Source: Paracoccus salsus (GTDB lineage: Bacteria > Pseudomonadota > Alphaproteobacteria > Rhodobacterales > Rhodobacteraceae). Taken from it: 64,000 nt of DNA. Location: assembly GCF_021556615.1 (NCBI RefSeq), contig NZ_JAKGGD010000007.1, forward strand, positions 62,001-126,000. The letters run 5' to 3'. Below the pieces are notes generated by a model. That model was not told the origin of the DNA, did no database searches, and saw nothing but the letters and a program-made list of their open reading frames with translations. The position numbers and the translations under genes are program-made. Below are positions 54,537 through 64,000 of this stretch, piece after piece (the first letter of the stretch is position 1; each line of letters begins with the position of its first letter).

Positions 54537-55478
54537 TCAGCCGTTCAGCGCGTCTGCCAGGGCGGCCTGGGCATCGTTGCCATCGACCGTCGTCACGCCG
54601 TCCAGCCAGGGCGTGGCGGCGTCCGGATTGTCCTTCAGCCAGGCCCTGGCGGCCTGCGCCGGGTTCTGACCATCATTCAGGATCCTGGCCATCACCTCGT
54701 TTTCCATCGCCAGGGTGAATTCGAGGTTCTGCAGGAACTGGCCGACATTCGGGCATTGCTCGACATAGCCATGGCGGGTGTTGGTGCGCACCTCGGCGCC
54801 GCCCAGATCGGGCCCGAACACGTCGTCGCCGCCGGCCAGATAGGTCATCTCGAACTGGGCGTTCATCGGATGCGGCTCCCAGCCGAGAAACACCACCGGC
54901 GTCGTGTCGCCAGCGCGCTGGACCTGCGCCAGCATGCCCTGTTCGCTGGATTCCACGACCTCGAACGTGCCCAGTCCGAACATGTCGTTGGCGACCATCT
55001 CGAGCAGCAGCCGGTTGCCGTCATTGCCCGGCTCGATCCCGTAGATCTTGCCGCCCAGGGCGTCCTTGTGCTCGGCGATCCTTGCGAAATCGTCGATGCC
55101 AAGATCCGCGCCCGCCTTGTTCGTGGCCAGCGTGTATTTCGCGCCCGTCAGGTTGGTGCGGACGGTATCGACGGTTCCCGATTCGGAATAGGGGGCGATG
55201 TCGGCCTGCATCGTCGGCATCCAGTTGCCCAGAAAGATGTCCACATCGTCGGTGGACATGGCGGTATAGGTCACCGGCACCGACAGGATCTTGGTCTCGG
55301 TCTGGTAACCCAGCGCCTCCAACACGGTCGAGGCCAGCGCGGTGGTGGCGGTGATGTCGGTCCAGCCGACATCCGAGAAGATCACCTCGCGGCATTCGTC
55401 GGGCTCGGCGGCGAAGGTTGCGGTGCCGGTCAGCGCAGTGGTCATGGCCAGCGCGGCGGCGATGCGGGAAAGGGTCAT
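54537..55478 (-). CDS. choX: Choline ABC transporter substrate-binding protein
   Basis: The product is 313 residues with a signal peptide (SRIAAALAMTTALTGTATFAA). The mature protein is an OpuAC/ProX-type binding protein: REVIFSDVGWTDITATTALA, YQTETKILSVPVTYTAMSTD, DVDIFLGNWMPTM with ligand Trp residues, EPGNDGNRLLLEMVAND and VVFLGWEPHPMNAQF. The aromatic residues would form the quaternary-ammonium cage. A gggag site precedes the ATG. It is first in choXWV and divergent from betI across the BetI-like operator. Confidence 0.93.
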   Translation of the reverse strand: MTLSRIAAALAMTTALTGTATFAAEPDECREVIFSDVGWTDITATTALASTVLEALGYQTETKILSVPVTYTAMSTDDVDIFLGNWMPTMQADIAPYSESGTVDTVRTNLTGAKYTLATNKAGADLGIDDFARIAEHKDALGGKIYGIEPGNDGNRLLLEMVANDMFGLGTFEVVESSEQGMLAQVQRAGDTTPVVFLGWEPHPMNAQFEMTYLAGGDDVFGPDLGGAEVRTNTRHGYVEQCPNVGQFLQNLEFTLAMENEVMARILNDGQNPAQAARAWLKDNPDAATPWLDGVTTVDGNDAQAALADALNG

Positions 55479-55498
55479 CTTCGGGCTCCCTGTTATTG

Positions 55499-55512
55499 AT
55501 TGACCAGTCAAT
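55499..55512. promoter_or_regulatory. BetI-like operator palindrome
   Basis: The sequence ATTGAC-CA-GTCAAT is a perfect inverted repeat with six-base arms. It sits in a locally AT-rich stretch (ttattgattgaccagtcaa) inside the 87-base gap between choX and betI. It resembles, from memory, the ATTGATTG...TCAAT operators of BetI in enterobacteria. Placement suits a repressor site acting on both divergent promoters, released by choline. Confidence 0.65.
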
Positions 55513-55565
55513 TAAAGATCGGTTACAGTCGGAAAGCAACCGAAAACTCCGACAGCAGGTCCATG

Positions 55566-56132
55566 ATGCCGAAACTTGGTGCAGAGCCTATCCGAAAAGC
55601 CGCGCTGATCAACGCGGCGATTCAAGAGGTCGGGCGCGCCGGCTCGCTGGATGTGACGGTTGCGCAGATCGCGCGGTCCGCCGGCATGTCGCCGGCGCTG
55701 GCCCATCACTATTTCGGCTCCAAGGACCAGATGTTTCTGGCCGCGATGCGCCATATCCTGGCCGGATACGGCAGATCGGTCCATGACGCGCTGCCCGGAA
55801 AGGGTCCACGCGGGCGGCTGGACGCGATCGTCACCGCCAGCTTTGCGCCCCGGAACTTCCAGCGCGAGGTGATCAGCGCCTGGATCAACTTTTATGCGCT
55901 GGCGCTGACCAACGAACAGGCGGCACGCCTGCTGCGCATCTATCATTGCCGGCTGCATTCCAACCTGATCGTGGCCCTGCGCCCGCTGACCGGTCATCCG
56001 GCGCGCACGGCGCAGACGCTGGGTGCGCTGATCGACGGGGTCTATCTGCGGGCCGTGCTGACACCGGGACCGACCGATGCCGCGCTCGGCCTGAAAATCA
56101 TCACCGAATATCTCGAGGAGGCGCTTGCATGA
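55566..56132 (+). CDS. betI: TetR-family choline-responsive repressor BetI
   Basis: The product is 188 residues. The N-terminal helix-turn-helix is [21 protein letters not shown] followed by [15 protein letters not shown], typical of BetI (HYFGSK). The opening [20 protein letters not shown] and the C-terminal [20 protein letters not shown] also match BetI. BetI represses bet genes until choline binds. There are tandem ATGs at 55563 and 55566; the second has better spacing (six bases) from the agcagg site. Its stop overlaps the betB start by four bases. Confidence 0.93.
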   Translation: MPKLGAEPIRKAALINAAIQEVGRAGSLDVTVAQIARSAGMSPALAHHYFGSKDQMFLAAMRHILAGYGRSVHDALPGKGPRGRLDAIVTASFAPRNFQREVISAWINFYALALTNEQAARLLRIYHCRLHSNLIVALRPLTGHPARTAQTLGALIDGVYLRAVLTPGPTDAALGLKIITEYLEEALA

Positions 56133-57589
56133 GCCGGTCCGACCCCACCCTGAACGCCCAGCCGGCCGCCAGCCTGTTCATTGACGGCCGCCCGGTGGAA
56201 GGGCAGGGCGACACCCTGCCGGTGTGCTATCCCTATACCGGCCAGGAAATCGCCAGCCTGCGCGAGGCCAGCCCCGAACAGGTCGCACAGGCCTGCGCGG
56301 TCGCGGCGGCGGCCCAGCCCGCATGGGCCGCGCTTGCGCCGGTCGAACGCGGCCGCGTGCTGAACCGCGCGGCGGCGATCATCCGCGACCGCAATGCCGC
56401 GCTGGCCCGGCTGGAAACGCTGGATACCGGCAAGCCGATCCAGGAAACGCTGGTCGCGGACTGGGAATCGGGCGCGCAGGCGCTGGAGTTCTTTGGCGGG
56501 CTGGCGGCCACGATCACCGGGCAGATGATCCCGCTTGGGCAGGACTGGGCCTATACGCGGCGTGAACCGCTGGGGGTCTGCGCGGGCATCGGGGCGTGGA
56601 ACTATCCCAGCCAGATCGCCTGCTGGAAGGCCGCGCCGGCGCTGGTCATGGGCAATGCGATGGTCTTCAAGCCGTCCGAGGAAACCCCGCTAGGGGCCTT
56701 GAAACTGGCGGAAATTCTACTTGAAGCCGGGTTGCCCGCCGGCGTCTTCAACGTCGTGCAGGGACGCGGAGCGGTCGGCGAGTCGCTGGTCGGCGATCCC
56801 AACATCGCCAAGGTGTCGCTGACCGGCTCGGTCCCGACCGGGCGGCGCGTCTATGCCGCCGCCGCCAGCTTCATGCGCCATGTCACCATGGAACTGGGTG
56901 GAAAGTCGCCGCTGATCGTCTTTGATGACGCCAATCTGGAAGACGCGGTCAGCGCCGCCGTGCTGGCGAATTTCTATTCCGCGGGCCAGATCTGTTCCAA
57001 CGGCACCCGCGTCTTCGTGCAGGAGGGCATCCGCCAGGGCTTTCTCGACCGGCTGGCCGAGCGTGTGCGGCATGTGAGGATCGGCGATCCCCTGGACCCC
57101 GCGACCCAGCACGGGCCGATCGTCAGCCCGGCACAGGCCGACAAGATCCGTGCGATGATCGCCGCGGGCCAGGCCGAGGGCGCGCGGATCCTGTGCGGCG
57201 GACCGGGCGAGGGTGCGTTCATCCCGCCGACCGTCTTCATCGACGCGACCGACGACATGACCATCGCGCGCGACGAGATCTTCGGCCCGGTCATGACCAC
57301 GCTGGCCTTCTATGACGAGGACGAGGTCGTGGGGCGCGCCAATGCCACCGGGTTCGGTCTTGCGGCGGGCGTCTTCACCCGGGATCTGACCCGCGCCCAT
57401 CGCGTCGCCGCCCGCGTCCAGGCCGGAACCTGCTGGATCAACGCCTACAACCTGACCCCGGTCGAGATGCCCTTCGGCGGCGTCAAGCTGTCCGGCATCG
57501 GGCGCGAGAACTCGGCCGCCGCGATCGAGCATTATTCGCAGCTGAAATCGGTCTATGTCGGCATGACGGGCGTCGAATCGCCCTACTGA
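56129..57589 (+). CDS. betB: Betaine-aldehyde dehydrogenase
   Basis: The product is 486 residues, the normal length. It oxidises betaine aldehyde to glycine betaine with NAD(P). Visible signatures are [30 protein letters not shown], the catalytic Glu in [15 protein letters not shown], the catalytic Cys in [14 protein letters not shown], and [21 protein letters not shown]-terminal [17 protein letters not shown] is conserved. It is coupled to betI by ATGA and followed by betA after 40 bases. Confidence 0.97.
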   Translation: MSRSDPTLNAQPAASLFIDGRPVEGQGDTLPVCYPYTGQEIASLREASPEQVAQACAVAAAAQPAWAALAPVERGRVLNRAAAIIRDRNAALARLETLDTGKPIQETLVADWESGAQALEFFGGLAATITGQMIPLGQDWAYTRREPLGVCAGIGAWNYPSQIACWKAAPALVMGNAMVFKPSEETPLGALKLAEILLEAGLPAGVFNVVQGRGAVGESLVGDPNIAKVSLTGSVPTGRRVYAAAASFMRHVTMELGGKSPLIVFDDANLEDAVSAAVLANFYSAGQICSNGTRVFVQEGIRQGFLDRLAERVRHVRIGDPLDPATQHGPIVSPAQADKIRAMIAAGQAEGARILCGGPGEGAFIPPTVFIDATDDMTIARDEIFGPVMTTLAFYDEDEVVGRANATGFGLAAGVFTRDLTRAHRVAARVQAGTCWINAYNLTPVEMPFGGVKLSGIGRENSAAAIEHYSQLKSVYVGMTGVESPY

Positions 57590-57629
57590 TCCCGACCGAA
57601 ATCGCACATCTACAGGAGGTTATGGTTCC

Positions 57630-59258
57630 ATGGCCCAGCCAGACTATGTCATCGTCGGCGCCGGCAGCGCAGGCTGCGCGCTGGCCTATCGGCTGACCGA
57701 GGCGGGGCGCACGGTCACCCTGATCGAATATGGCGGCAGCGATATCGGGATCTTCATCCAGATGCCCGGCGCGCTCAGCTATCCGATGAACATGCCGCGC
57801 TATGACTGGGGATTCTCGACCCTGCCCGAGGACCATCTGGGCGGGCGCAGGCTGGCCACGCCGCGGGGCAAGGTCCTGGGCGGATCGTCGTCGATCAACG
57901 GAATGGTGTTCGTCCGGGGCAACCGCAAGGATTTCGATCACTGGCAGGATGCCGGCGCCACCGGCTGGGGCTATGCCGATGTGCTGCCCTATTTCAAGCG
58001 CATGGAAAGCTGGCATGGCGGCTCCTCGCCCTGGCGCGGTGCGGACGGCCCGCTGCACATAACCCGCGGCAAACGCAAGAACCCGCTGTTCAACGCCTTC
58101 ATCGAGGCAGGGCATCAGGCCGGCTGGCCCCGCAACGACGATTACAACGGCCAGCATCAGGAAGGGTTCGGACCGATGGAGGCGACCATCTGGAAAGGGC
58201 GCCGCTGGTCGGCCGCCAACGCCTATCTGCGCCCGGCCCGCAAATCCGGAAAGCTCACCGTGCTGCGGGGGCTGGCCCGGCGCGTGCTGTTCGACGGGAA
58301 GCGCGCCTGCGGCGTCGAGATCGAGCGGAAAGGCCGGATCGAGCAGGTCCGGGCCGGGCGCGAGGTGATCCTGTCGGCCAGTTCGATCAACACCCCCAAG
58401 CTGCTCATGCTGTCCGGCATCGGCCCCGCCGATCACCTGCGCGAGCATGGCATCGAAATTCGCGCCGATCGCCCCGGCGTCGGCGCCAATCTGCAGGATC
58501 ACCTCGAGATCTACATGCAGTACAAGTCGCTGAAGCCGGTCAGCCTGTACACCTACTACAACCTTCTGGGAAAAGGTCGGGTCGGGGTCGAGTGGATCCT
58601 GCAGAAGACCGGGCTCGGCGCGTCGAACCAGTTCGAAAGCTGCGGGTTCATCCGTTCCGGCGACGCCGCCGATTATCCCGACATCCAGTATCATTTCCTG
58701 CCTCTGGCGGTCCGCTACGACGGCAAGGTGGCCGCCAAGGGCCACGGCTTTCAGGCACATGTCGGGCCGATGCGGTCAAAATCCCGCGGCACCGTTCGGC
58801 TGGCCTCGGCAGACCCGGTTGAGGCGCCCGGAATTCACTTCAATTACATGTCGCATCCCGATGACTGGAAAGAGTTTCGGGCTTGCGTCCGCAAGACGCG
58901 CGAGATCTTCGGCCAGCCCGCTTTCGCCGAATATCGCGGCGACGAGATCCAGCCGGGCGACGCGATTCAAAGCGACGAACAGATCGACGCGTTCATTCGC
59001 GAGCACGCGGAATCGGCCTACCATCCCTGCGGCACGGCCAGGATCGGTCGCGCAGAAGATCCCTGGGCGGTGGTCGATCCGCAGTTGCGGGTGATCGGGG
59101 TCGACGGGCTGCGCGTGGCCGACAGCTCGGTCTTTCCGCGCATCACCAACGGCAATCTGAATGCGCCCTCGATCATGACCGGTGAGAAGGCCGCCGATCA
59201 CATCCTGGGCGTCCAGATGCCCAGGGCCGACCCGGATGCGCTGGCGGATGCCGGGTGA
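57630..59258 (+). CDS. betA: Choline dehydrogenase
   Basis: The product is 542 residues, a GMC flavoprotein. It oxidises choline to betaine aldehyde. The FAD site is [23 protein letters not shown] signature 1 is [22 protein letters not shown] signature 2 is [20 protein letters not shown]. The catalytic His is in [10 protein letters not shown] and the partner Asn in [20 protein letters not shown] strong aggaggt site precedes ATG 57630. Together with betB it turns imported choline into glycine betaine for osmoprotection or as a carbon source. Confidence 0.97.
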   Translation: MAQPDYVIVGAGSAGCALAYRLTEAGRTVTLIEYGGSDIGIFIQMPGALSYPMNMPRYDWGFSTLPEDHLGGRRLATPRGKVLGGSSSINGMVFVRGNRKDFDHWQDAGATGWGYADVLPYFKRMESWHGGSSPWRGADGPLHITRGKRKNPLFNAFIEAGHQAGWPRNDDYNGQHQEGFGPMEATIWKGRRWSAANAYLRPARKSGKLTVLRGLARRVLFDGKRACGVEIERKGRIEQVRAGREVILSASSINTPKLLMLSGIGPADHLREHGIEIRADRPGVGANLQDHLEIYMQYKSLKPVSLYTYYNLLGKGRVGVEWILQKTGLGASNQFESCGFIRSGDAADYPDIQYHFLPLAVRYDGKVAAKGHGFQAHVGPMRSKSRGTVRLASADPVEAPGIHFNYMSHPDDWKEFRACVRKTREIFGQPAFAEYRGDEIQPGDAIQSDEQIDAFIREHAESAYHPCGTARIGRAEDPWAVVDPQLRVIGVDGLRVADSSVFPRITNGNLNAPSIMTGEKAADHILGVQMPRADPDALADAG

Positions 59259-59304
59259 AACCGTATTCTGACCGGTCGGACCCGCGGTTGCCGGCCCGGC
59301 CGGT

Positions 59305-60057
59305 TCAGCCTTCGTCGGCGGCGCCGTTCTGCCTCAGCCCCGCGACGGCCGCCGTCAGGCCCTCGGCCGGGACGCCGCGCAGCAGCTCCTGACCGATGAC
59401 GAAGGTCGGCGTTCCCTGGATCGCCATGCGCTCGGCCAATTGCCGGTTCTCGCGCAGCACGGCGCTGACGGACTCGGTGTTCATGGTGTTCACCACCGCG
59501 TCGGCCTCGACCCCGATCTGGTCGGCGATCTTCGACAGGGCCTCGATCGTGGCCCCGCTGCGCAGCTCCATCAACGCGTCATGGGCCTTCATATAGGCTT
59601 CGTCGCCGGCAATCTGCTTGACCGCGATCGCAAAGCGGGACGAGGCCTCGCTATCCTGTCCAAGGATCGGAAATTCCTTCAGGATCAAGCGGATGTTACC
59701 ATCATCCTGAACCAGATCGTGAACTTCGTCGTTGAAGCGGCGGCAGACCCCGCAGCGATAGTCGATGAATTCCACGACCGTCAGGTCGCCGTCCGGGTTG
59801 CCGCCGATCCAGCTGTGGCCGTCCTCGAAGATCGCCTCGCGATTGGCCGTGACCAGTTCCTTGTCGTTGATCGCCGCGTCGGCCGCGCGGCGCTCTTCCA
59901 GCACGTTGATCGATTCGATCAGGACCTCGGGGTTGGCCATCAGGTATTCGCGCACCGCCTCTCCGAAATCGGCTTTTTCCTGCTGGGACATGGTCGAGAT
60001 ATCGAACGCGAAGGTCGGGGTCGCGGTCAGAAGCAGTGCGGCGATCAGGCGTTTCAT
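59305..60057 (-). CDS. DsbA-family periplasmic thioredoxin-fold protein
   Basis: The product is 250 residues with a signal peptide (RLIAALLLTATPTFAFD). An N-terminal helical region at ~25-85 (QEKADFGEAVREYLMANPEV, ESINVLEERRAAD) is followed by the thioredoxin fold: VVEFIDYRCGVCRRFNDEVH has the CxxC active site (CGVC), and GTPTFVIGQELLRG has the cis-Pro. This ScsC/Com1-like architecture usually gives a disulfide isomerase or oxidase. The start at 60057 has a gagg site. It converges on betA and is divergent from the aminotransferase. Confidence 0.92.
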   Translation of the reverse strand: MKRLIAALLLTATPTFAFDISTMSQQEKADFGEAVREYLMANPEVLIESINVLEERRAADAAINDKELVTANREAIFEDGHSWIGGNPDGDLTVVEFIDYRCGVCRRFNDEVHDLVQDDGNIRLILKEFPILGQDSEASSRFAIAVKQIAGDEAYMKAHDALMELRSGATIEALSKIADQIGVEADAVVNTMNTESVSAVLRENRQLAERMAIQGTPTFVIGQELLRGVPAEGLTAAVAGLRQNGAADEG

Positions 60058-60210
60058 CGAGGTCCTCGTCTCTGGGTAGCGCGCAGCTTGGCCCGACTGC
60101 CGCCGCTTGGCAAGAAAGCCCGCAACACGGCTGCGTGAAAGCCGCAAAAGGCTAGAGTCGGGACGCGTCGCGCGCTATGACGAGAAAAAACCATGATCGA
60201 GGCCCGAGCA

Positions 60211-61344
60211 ATGCGAGAATCCGTCCGCGGACAGGTCGATCCGTTCATCGTCATGGACGTCATGCAGGCCGCCGCCCGCGCCGAGGCCGAGGGCCGCCAC
60301 ATCATCCACATGGAGGTCGGCCAACCCGGCACGCCGGCGCCGGAACGCGCAAGGGCGGCGCTGGCACGGGCCTTGTCGCAGCCGCTCGGATACACGGTCG
60401 CGCTGGGGTTGCCGCGGCTGCGGCAAGGCATCGCGGGGCTGTATCGCCGCTGGTACGGGATCGATCTGGACCCGGCGCGGGTGGTGGTCACACCGGGCAG
60501 CAGCGGCGCCTTCATCCTGGCCTTCTCGGCGCTGTTCGATGCGGGGGACCGCGTCGCGATGGGTTTTCCCGGCTATCCCAGCTATCGCCAGATCCTGCGG
60601 GCGATGTCTCTGGAACCGGTCGGCATCCCGACTCGCCCCGAGGATCGCTATCAGCCGCGCGCGCAGGACCTGCCGGACGCGCAGGGCCTGATCCTGGCCT
60701 CGCCCGGCAATCCGTCGGGAACGGTGCTGCGCCGCGACGAGCTGCGCGCGCTGACCGATGCGGCGGCGGCAAGGGACATGGCGGTCATCTCGGACGAGAT
60801 CTATCACGGCCTGTCCTATGGCGAGCGCTGCCATTCCGCGCTTGAAGTGACGGATGAGGTTTTCGTCATAAACTCTTTCAGCAAATACTTTTCCATGACG
60901 GGCTGGCGGGTCGGCTGGATGGTCGTTCCCGAACGCCATCTGCGCACGGTCGAGCGGCTGGCCCAGAACATGTTCATCTGTCCGCCCCATGCCAGCCAGG
61001 TGGTCGCGCTGGCGGCGCTGGACTGCATCGACGAGGCCGAGGCCAATCTTGCCGTCTATGCCGCGAATCGCAGCATGATGCTCGAGGAGCTGCCGAAGGC
61101 CGGCTTCACCAGGATCGCGCCGCCGGAAGGGGCGTTCTACATCTATGCCGACATCTCGGATCTGACCGACAACTCGCTGCGCTTTGCCGAGGAGATCCTG
61201 GCGGGCGCGGGCGTCGCGGTCACGCCGGGGCTGGACTTCGATCCCGACCGCGGCGCCCGCACGCTGCGGTTCAGCTATGCCCGCGCGACCGGCGACATCG
61301 CCGAAGGTCTGCGGCGCCTGAAGGAATTCATGGACCGGCGATGA
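60211..61344 (+). CDS. Class I/II pyridoxal-phosphate aminotransferase
   Basis: The product is 377 residues. Visible features are IIHMEVGQPGTPAPERARAA, LGYTVALGLPRLRQGIAGLY, VTPGSSGAFILAFSALFD, ILASPGNPSGTVL, ISDEIYHGLSYG (the Asp and Tyr of the PLP site) and VINSFSKYFSMTGWRVGW with the PLP lysine, plus the C-terminal Arg region TLRFSYARAT. Substrate unknown; aspartate- or aromatic-type aminotransferases share this pattern. A gagg site precedes ATG 60211; an earlier in-frame ATG at 60193 is possible. It overlaps the amidase gene by four bases. Confidence 0.9.
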   Translation: MRESVRGQVDPFIVMDVMQAAARAEAEGRHIIHMEVGQPGTPAPERARAALARALSQPLGYTVALGLPRLRQGIAGLYRRWYGIDLDPARVVVTPGSSGAFILAFSALFDAGDRVAMGFPGYPSYRQILRAMSLEPVGIPTRPEDRYQPRAQDLPDAQGLILASPGNPSGTVLRRDELRALTDAAAARDMAVISDEIYHGLSYGERCHSALEVTDEVFVINSFSKYFSMTGWRVGWMVVPERHLRTVERLAQNMFICPPHASQVVALAALDCIDEAEANLAVYAANRSMMLEELPKAGFTRIAPPEGAFYIYADISDLTDNSLRFAEEILAGAGVAVTPGLDFDPDRGARTLRFSYARATGDIAEGLRRLKEFMDRR

Positions 61345-62543
61345 GGTATCTGGCGCTGATCCTTGCCCTGCTTGTTTCGCTTGCTCCGGTCGCGGCGCAG
61401 GAAACGGCGCAGCTTGTGCCGGGAGCCTCGGCGCTGACGACGACCGGGCGCGGCTGGGGTGGCCCGCCGCCGATGAAGCTGCACCTGACGCTGACCCGGG
61501 CGGTCCCCTATCGGGTTTTTCTGGTCGGCGATCCGATCCGGTTGATCGTCGATCTGAAGGGCGTGGATCCGACAGCCATGCGCGCTCAGGACCTGTTCGG
61601 GGCCGATCTTGTGCCGGCGATCCGCTGGGGGCGCCATCAGCGCGGCTGGTCGCGGCTGGTCATCGAGTTGCCCGGCCCCTATCGCGTCGAAAGCGCGGGC
61701 CAAAGGACGACCGCGCCGCAGCCCGAGATCACCGTGGCGCTGCGGCCGGTCAGCACCGACGCGTTCGCCCCGCGGGCCAGCGCCGCGACCGCGTTGCGCG
61801 ATCTGCCGGCCGCCGCCGATCTGCCGCCGGCCGTCCGGCCGGACGGGCTGGTGGTGGCGCTGGACCCCGGGCATGGCGGGGTCGATTCCGGCGCGCAGGC
61901 CGGGGGCGAAACCGAGGCCCATCTGGTCCTGTCCTTCGCCCATCAACTGCGCGCCGCGCTGGAGGCGCGCGGCGTGACCGTCGCCATGACCCGCGAGGAT
62001 GACAGTTTCGTCCCGCTCGAGGATCGGATGACCCGTGCCCGGCGCGCGGGCGCCGCGCTGTTCCTGTCGCTGCATGCCGATGCGCTGCCTTCGGGGCAGG
62101 CCGCGGGGGCGACGGTCTATTTGTGGAACCCGGCCTCGGACGATCGCGCCGCGCAGCAACTGGCGCTGCGGCATGACCGCGCGGATCTGCTGGCCGGCAT
62201 CGATCTGGCCGGCGAGGACGACATGCTGGTCGCTACGCTGATGGATTTCGCGCGCACCGACACCCAGCCGAGATCGGAGAATTTTGCGCGCTGGCTGACC
62301 TCGCGGATGGCGCTGATGGGGATCGGGATGCATGGCAGGCCGGTGCAGGGCGCGGCTTTCTCGGTGCTGAAATCGCCCGACATGCCCTCGGCGCTGCTGG
62401 AACTGGGCTTCATCTCGGACGAGACGGACCGCGCCAACCTGACCGATCCGGCGTGGCGCGCGCGGATGGTCGAGGTGGTGGCCGACGCGGTCACGGGCTG
62501 GGCGCGCGACGATGCCGTGCGCGCGGCGATGCTGCGGCGCTGA
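61341..62543 (+). CDS. amiC: N-acetylmuramoyl-L-alanine amidase
   Basis: The product is 400 residues with a signal peptide (LALILALLVSLAPVAAQ). An AMIN-like domain at ~50-140 (HLTLTRAVPYRVFLVGDPIR, LVIDLKG-type, WGRHQRGWSRLVIELPGP) targets it to septal cell wall. The zinc amidase_3 domain follows: VVALDPGHGGVDSGAQ has the first His, GGETEAHLVLSFAHQL the Glu, FLSLHADALPSGQ the second His and SALLELGFISDETDRANL the catalytic Glu. It splits the glycan-peptide bond during cell division. Coupled to the aminotransferase by ATGA; PBP1A follows after 97 bases. Confidence 0.93.
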   Translation: MRYLALILALLVSLAPVAAQETAQLVPGASALTTTGRGWGGPPPMKLHLTLTRAVPYRVFLVGDPIRLIVDLKGVDPTAMRAQDLFGADLVPAIRWGRHQRGWSRLVIELPGPYRVESAGQRTTAPQPEITVALRPVSTDAFAPRASAATALRDLPAAADLPPAVRPDGLVVALDPGHGGVDSGAQAGGETEAHLVLSFAHQLRAALEARGVTVAMTREDDSFVPLEDRMTRARRAGAALFLSLHADALPSGQAAGATVYLWNPASDDRAAQQLALRHDRADLLAGIDLAGEDDMLVATLMDFARTDTQPRSENFARWLTSRMALMGIGMHGRPVQGAAFSVLKSPDMPSALLELGFISDETDRANLTDPAWRARMVEVVADAVTGWARDDAVRAAMLRR

Positions 62544-62640
62544 GCGGGCCGCGCGCGCGGCACGGTGATGACCCAGTGTTGTTTTGACCCGTGGCCGGCC
62601 GGCCGCTATAGACGGGCAAGTGATTGAAAGGCGTTCGGAC

Positions 62641-64000
62641 GTGTTGCGCAGCATCCTGTCATTCTTCGGTGCGATCTTTTCCTGGGTCGTGACGGCCGGC
62701 TTCTTCGCGGCGCTGACGCTTGGGGGCATTTTCTGGGTCTATTCGCGCGATCTGCCCAGCCACGAGGCGCTGGCGCAATACGCGCCCAAGACCATCAGCC
62801 GGATCTATTCGGGCGAGGGTCGGCTGATCGACGAGTTCGCCGAGGAACGCCGCCTGTTCGTGCCGGTCGAGGAAATTCCCGACCTGGTGAAGGAAGCCTT
62901 CATCAGCGCCGAGGACAAGAATTTCTACGCCCATCCCGGCTATGACGTGCGCGGCATCTTCGGCGCGGCCTATCAGGCGGTCAGTTCCGGCGGCGCGACC
63001 ATGCGCGGCGCCTCGACCATCACTCAGCAGGTGATGAAGAACTTCCTTTTGTCCAGCGACCGCAGCGTCGAGCGCAAGGTCAAGGAACTGATCCTGGCCT
63101 CGCGGCTGGAGCGGACGCTGTCCAAGGACCAGATCCTGGAGCTGTATCTCAACGAGATTTTCCTGGGCCAGAACAGCTTTGGCGTCGCCGCCGCCGGGCA
63201 GACCTATTTCAACAAGTCCCTGGCGGAACTGGCCCCGCACGAGGCCGCGATGCTGGCAGCCATGCCTCAGGCGCCCGGGCGGTATCACCCGGTGCGGGCC
63301 AAGGAACGGGTGACCGAACGGCGCAACTATGTCCTGCGCGAGATGTGGCAGAACGGCCATCTCGAGAGGGCGACCTACGAAGCCGAGGCCAGGCTGCCGC
63401 TGAAATCGGTCCAGAACGGAGATTATCCGTCCTTCAACAGCCAGATGCCGGCCCGCGACTACTTCACCGACGAGATCCGCCGCCAGCTGAGCCGCGAGTT
63501 CGGCCACGAGGAGTTCTTTGGCGGCGGTCTGACGATCCGCGCCACGGTCGAGCCGCGGCTGCAGGAATCGGCCGCGAACGCGCTGCGCGTCGCGCTGGAG
63601 GATTACGACCGGGGCCGCGGCGTCTGGCGCGGGACGGGCGAGACGATCGCATCCGAGCAGCGCAAGGACGAGGCCGCCTGGCGCGGCGCGCTTTACGAAA
63701 CCCGCGTTCCGCGCGACATTCCCGGCTGGTATCCGGCGGTCGTGCTTGAACTGGGGGCGAACGACGCACGGATCGGCATCGAGGGCATCGAGGAGGATGC
63801 CGACGGCCACTGGGTCCCGGCGCAGGACGTGACATGGGCACGCAAGCTGCGCGCGGACGGATCGCTTGCGCCCAGGGCCCAGGTCGCCGGCGACCTGGTC
63901 GCGGTGGGCGATGTGGTCCTGGTCCGCGCCCTGACCCGCGATGGCAGCGACGACTTCATGCGCTGGAGCCTGCGGCAGGTTCCGCAGGTGCAGGGCGGGT
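62641..64000 (+). CDS. mrcA: Penicillin-binding protein 1A, 3' end outside window
   Basis: The first ~453 residues are visible and the frame runs off the right edge. A membrane anchor (LSFFGAIFSWVVTAGFFAAL) is followed by the glycosyltransferase family 51 domain: FISAEDKNFYAHPGYDVRGI has the catalytic Glu, RGASTITQQVMKNFLLSSDR and KELILASRLERTLSKDQIL follow, and NEIFLGQNSFGVAAAG has the second conserved Glu. The region after residue ~290 begins the family-specific OB-like insert. The transpeptidase SxxK motif lies beyond the window. GTG 62641 is chosen (gaaagg upstream); another in-frame GTG is at 62620. It builds peptidoglycan strands and cross-links them. Confidence 0.95.
   Translation, partial: MLRSILSFFGAIFSWVVTAGFFAALTLGGIFWVYSRDLPSHEALAQYAPKTISRIYSGEGRLIDEFAEERRLFVPVEEIPDLVKEAFISAEDKNFYAHPGYDVRGIFGAAYQAVSSGGATMRGASTITQQVMKNFLLSSDRSVERKVKELILASRLERTLSKDQILELYLNEIFLGQNSFGVAAAGQTYFNKSLAELAPHEAAMLAAMPQAPGRYHPVRAKERVTERRNYVLREMWQNGHLERATYEAEARLPLKSVQNGDYPSFNSQMPARDYFTDEIRRQLSREFGHEEFFGGGLTIRATVEPRLQESAANALRVALEDYDRGRGVWRGTGETIASEQRKDEAAWRGALYETRVPRDIPGWYPAVVLELGANDARIGIEGIEEDADGHWVPAQDVTWARKLRADGSLAPRAQVAGDLVAVGDVVLVRALTRDGSDDFMRWSLRQVPQVQGG

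Noticed and set aside
1..64000. CRISPR arrays, tRNA or rRNA genes, insertion sequences and phage genes
   Set aside because: No regular spaced repeats, cloverleaf-like TTCGAATC arms, transposase motifs or phage structural genes were seen on either strand; a tRNA scan would be decisive.

Overview
The window is GC-rich, densely coding chromosomal DNA from an alphaproteobacterium. The evidence points to Rhodobacteraceae/Paracoccaceae, and a Paracoccus-like organism is my best guess from gene content rather than from a search. The supporting gene sets are the conserved chain NDUFA12 - mlaD - DUF2155 - aat - accC/accB, rpsA followed by ihfB, rluD back to back with a DUF6476 gene and rpoH, lgt-midA-pgeF, trpF/trpB, and an RpoH with an intact RpoH box. 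I see no rRNA, tRNA, CRISPR array, prophage or intact insertion sequence.

Layout. 1-14 kb is an accessory, stress- and transport-flavoured block. It holds an SDR dehydrogenase cut by the window edge, a decayed P-type cation ATPase, a DUF305 membrane protein, a ribosome hibernation factor fused to a cold-shock-like domain (with an FNR-like box upstream), a K+ channel with a zinc ribbon, an FNT channel, an MscS channel with a BON domain, MFS and ZIP transporters, two coiled-coil proteins (one sll1863-type), a cupin, a dihydrolipoamide-dehydrogenase-like flavoprotein, an MgtC/DUF4010 protein and a DUF2254 protein. 14-21 kb is one-carbon metabolism (folD, purU, a C-terminal remnant of a GcvT/DmdA-type aminomethyltransferase, glyA), interrupted by two overlapping SGNH/GSCFA genes, then an NAD kinase. 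21-31 kb is housekeeping: rpoH, rluD, DUF6476, ubiK, lgt, midA, pgeF, rpsA, ihfB. 31-45 kb holds lapA-like, trpF, GNAT, trpB, an acidic low-complexity exported protein, DUF2237, pth, clpP, clpX, the NDUFA12-to-accB block, hisE/F/A and DUF2147. 45-52 kb carries a CoA-transferase, an exported metallo-beta-lactamase-fold protein, sqdB and a capsule exporter (kpsE, kpsT, divergent kpsM). 52-59 kb is a complete choline uptake and glycine betaine synthesis unit: choXWV runs divergently from betI-betB-betA around a BetI-like palindrome. 59-64 kb holds a DsbA-family thioredoxin, an aminotransferase, an N-acetylmuramoyl-L-alanine amidase and the 5' part of penicillin-binding protein 1A, cut by the window end.

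How it fits together. The choline/betaine genes make an osmoprotectant whose methyl groups can feed the folate one-carbon pool handled by FolD, PurU and GlyA, though the aminomethyltransferase next to them is dead here. Osmotic and ionic stress also suits the MscS, K+ and FNT channels. The core genes are mostly in tight operons with 4-bp ATGA overlaps. I found no clear evidence of a wholly new system. The most interesting points are the two gene ruins, the fused hibernation factor with an FNR-like site, the cytosolic SGNH/GSCFA pair in comparatively AT-rich DNA, and sqdB joined to a capsule exporter.
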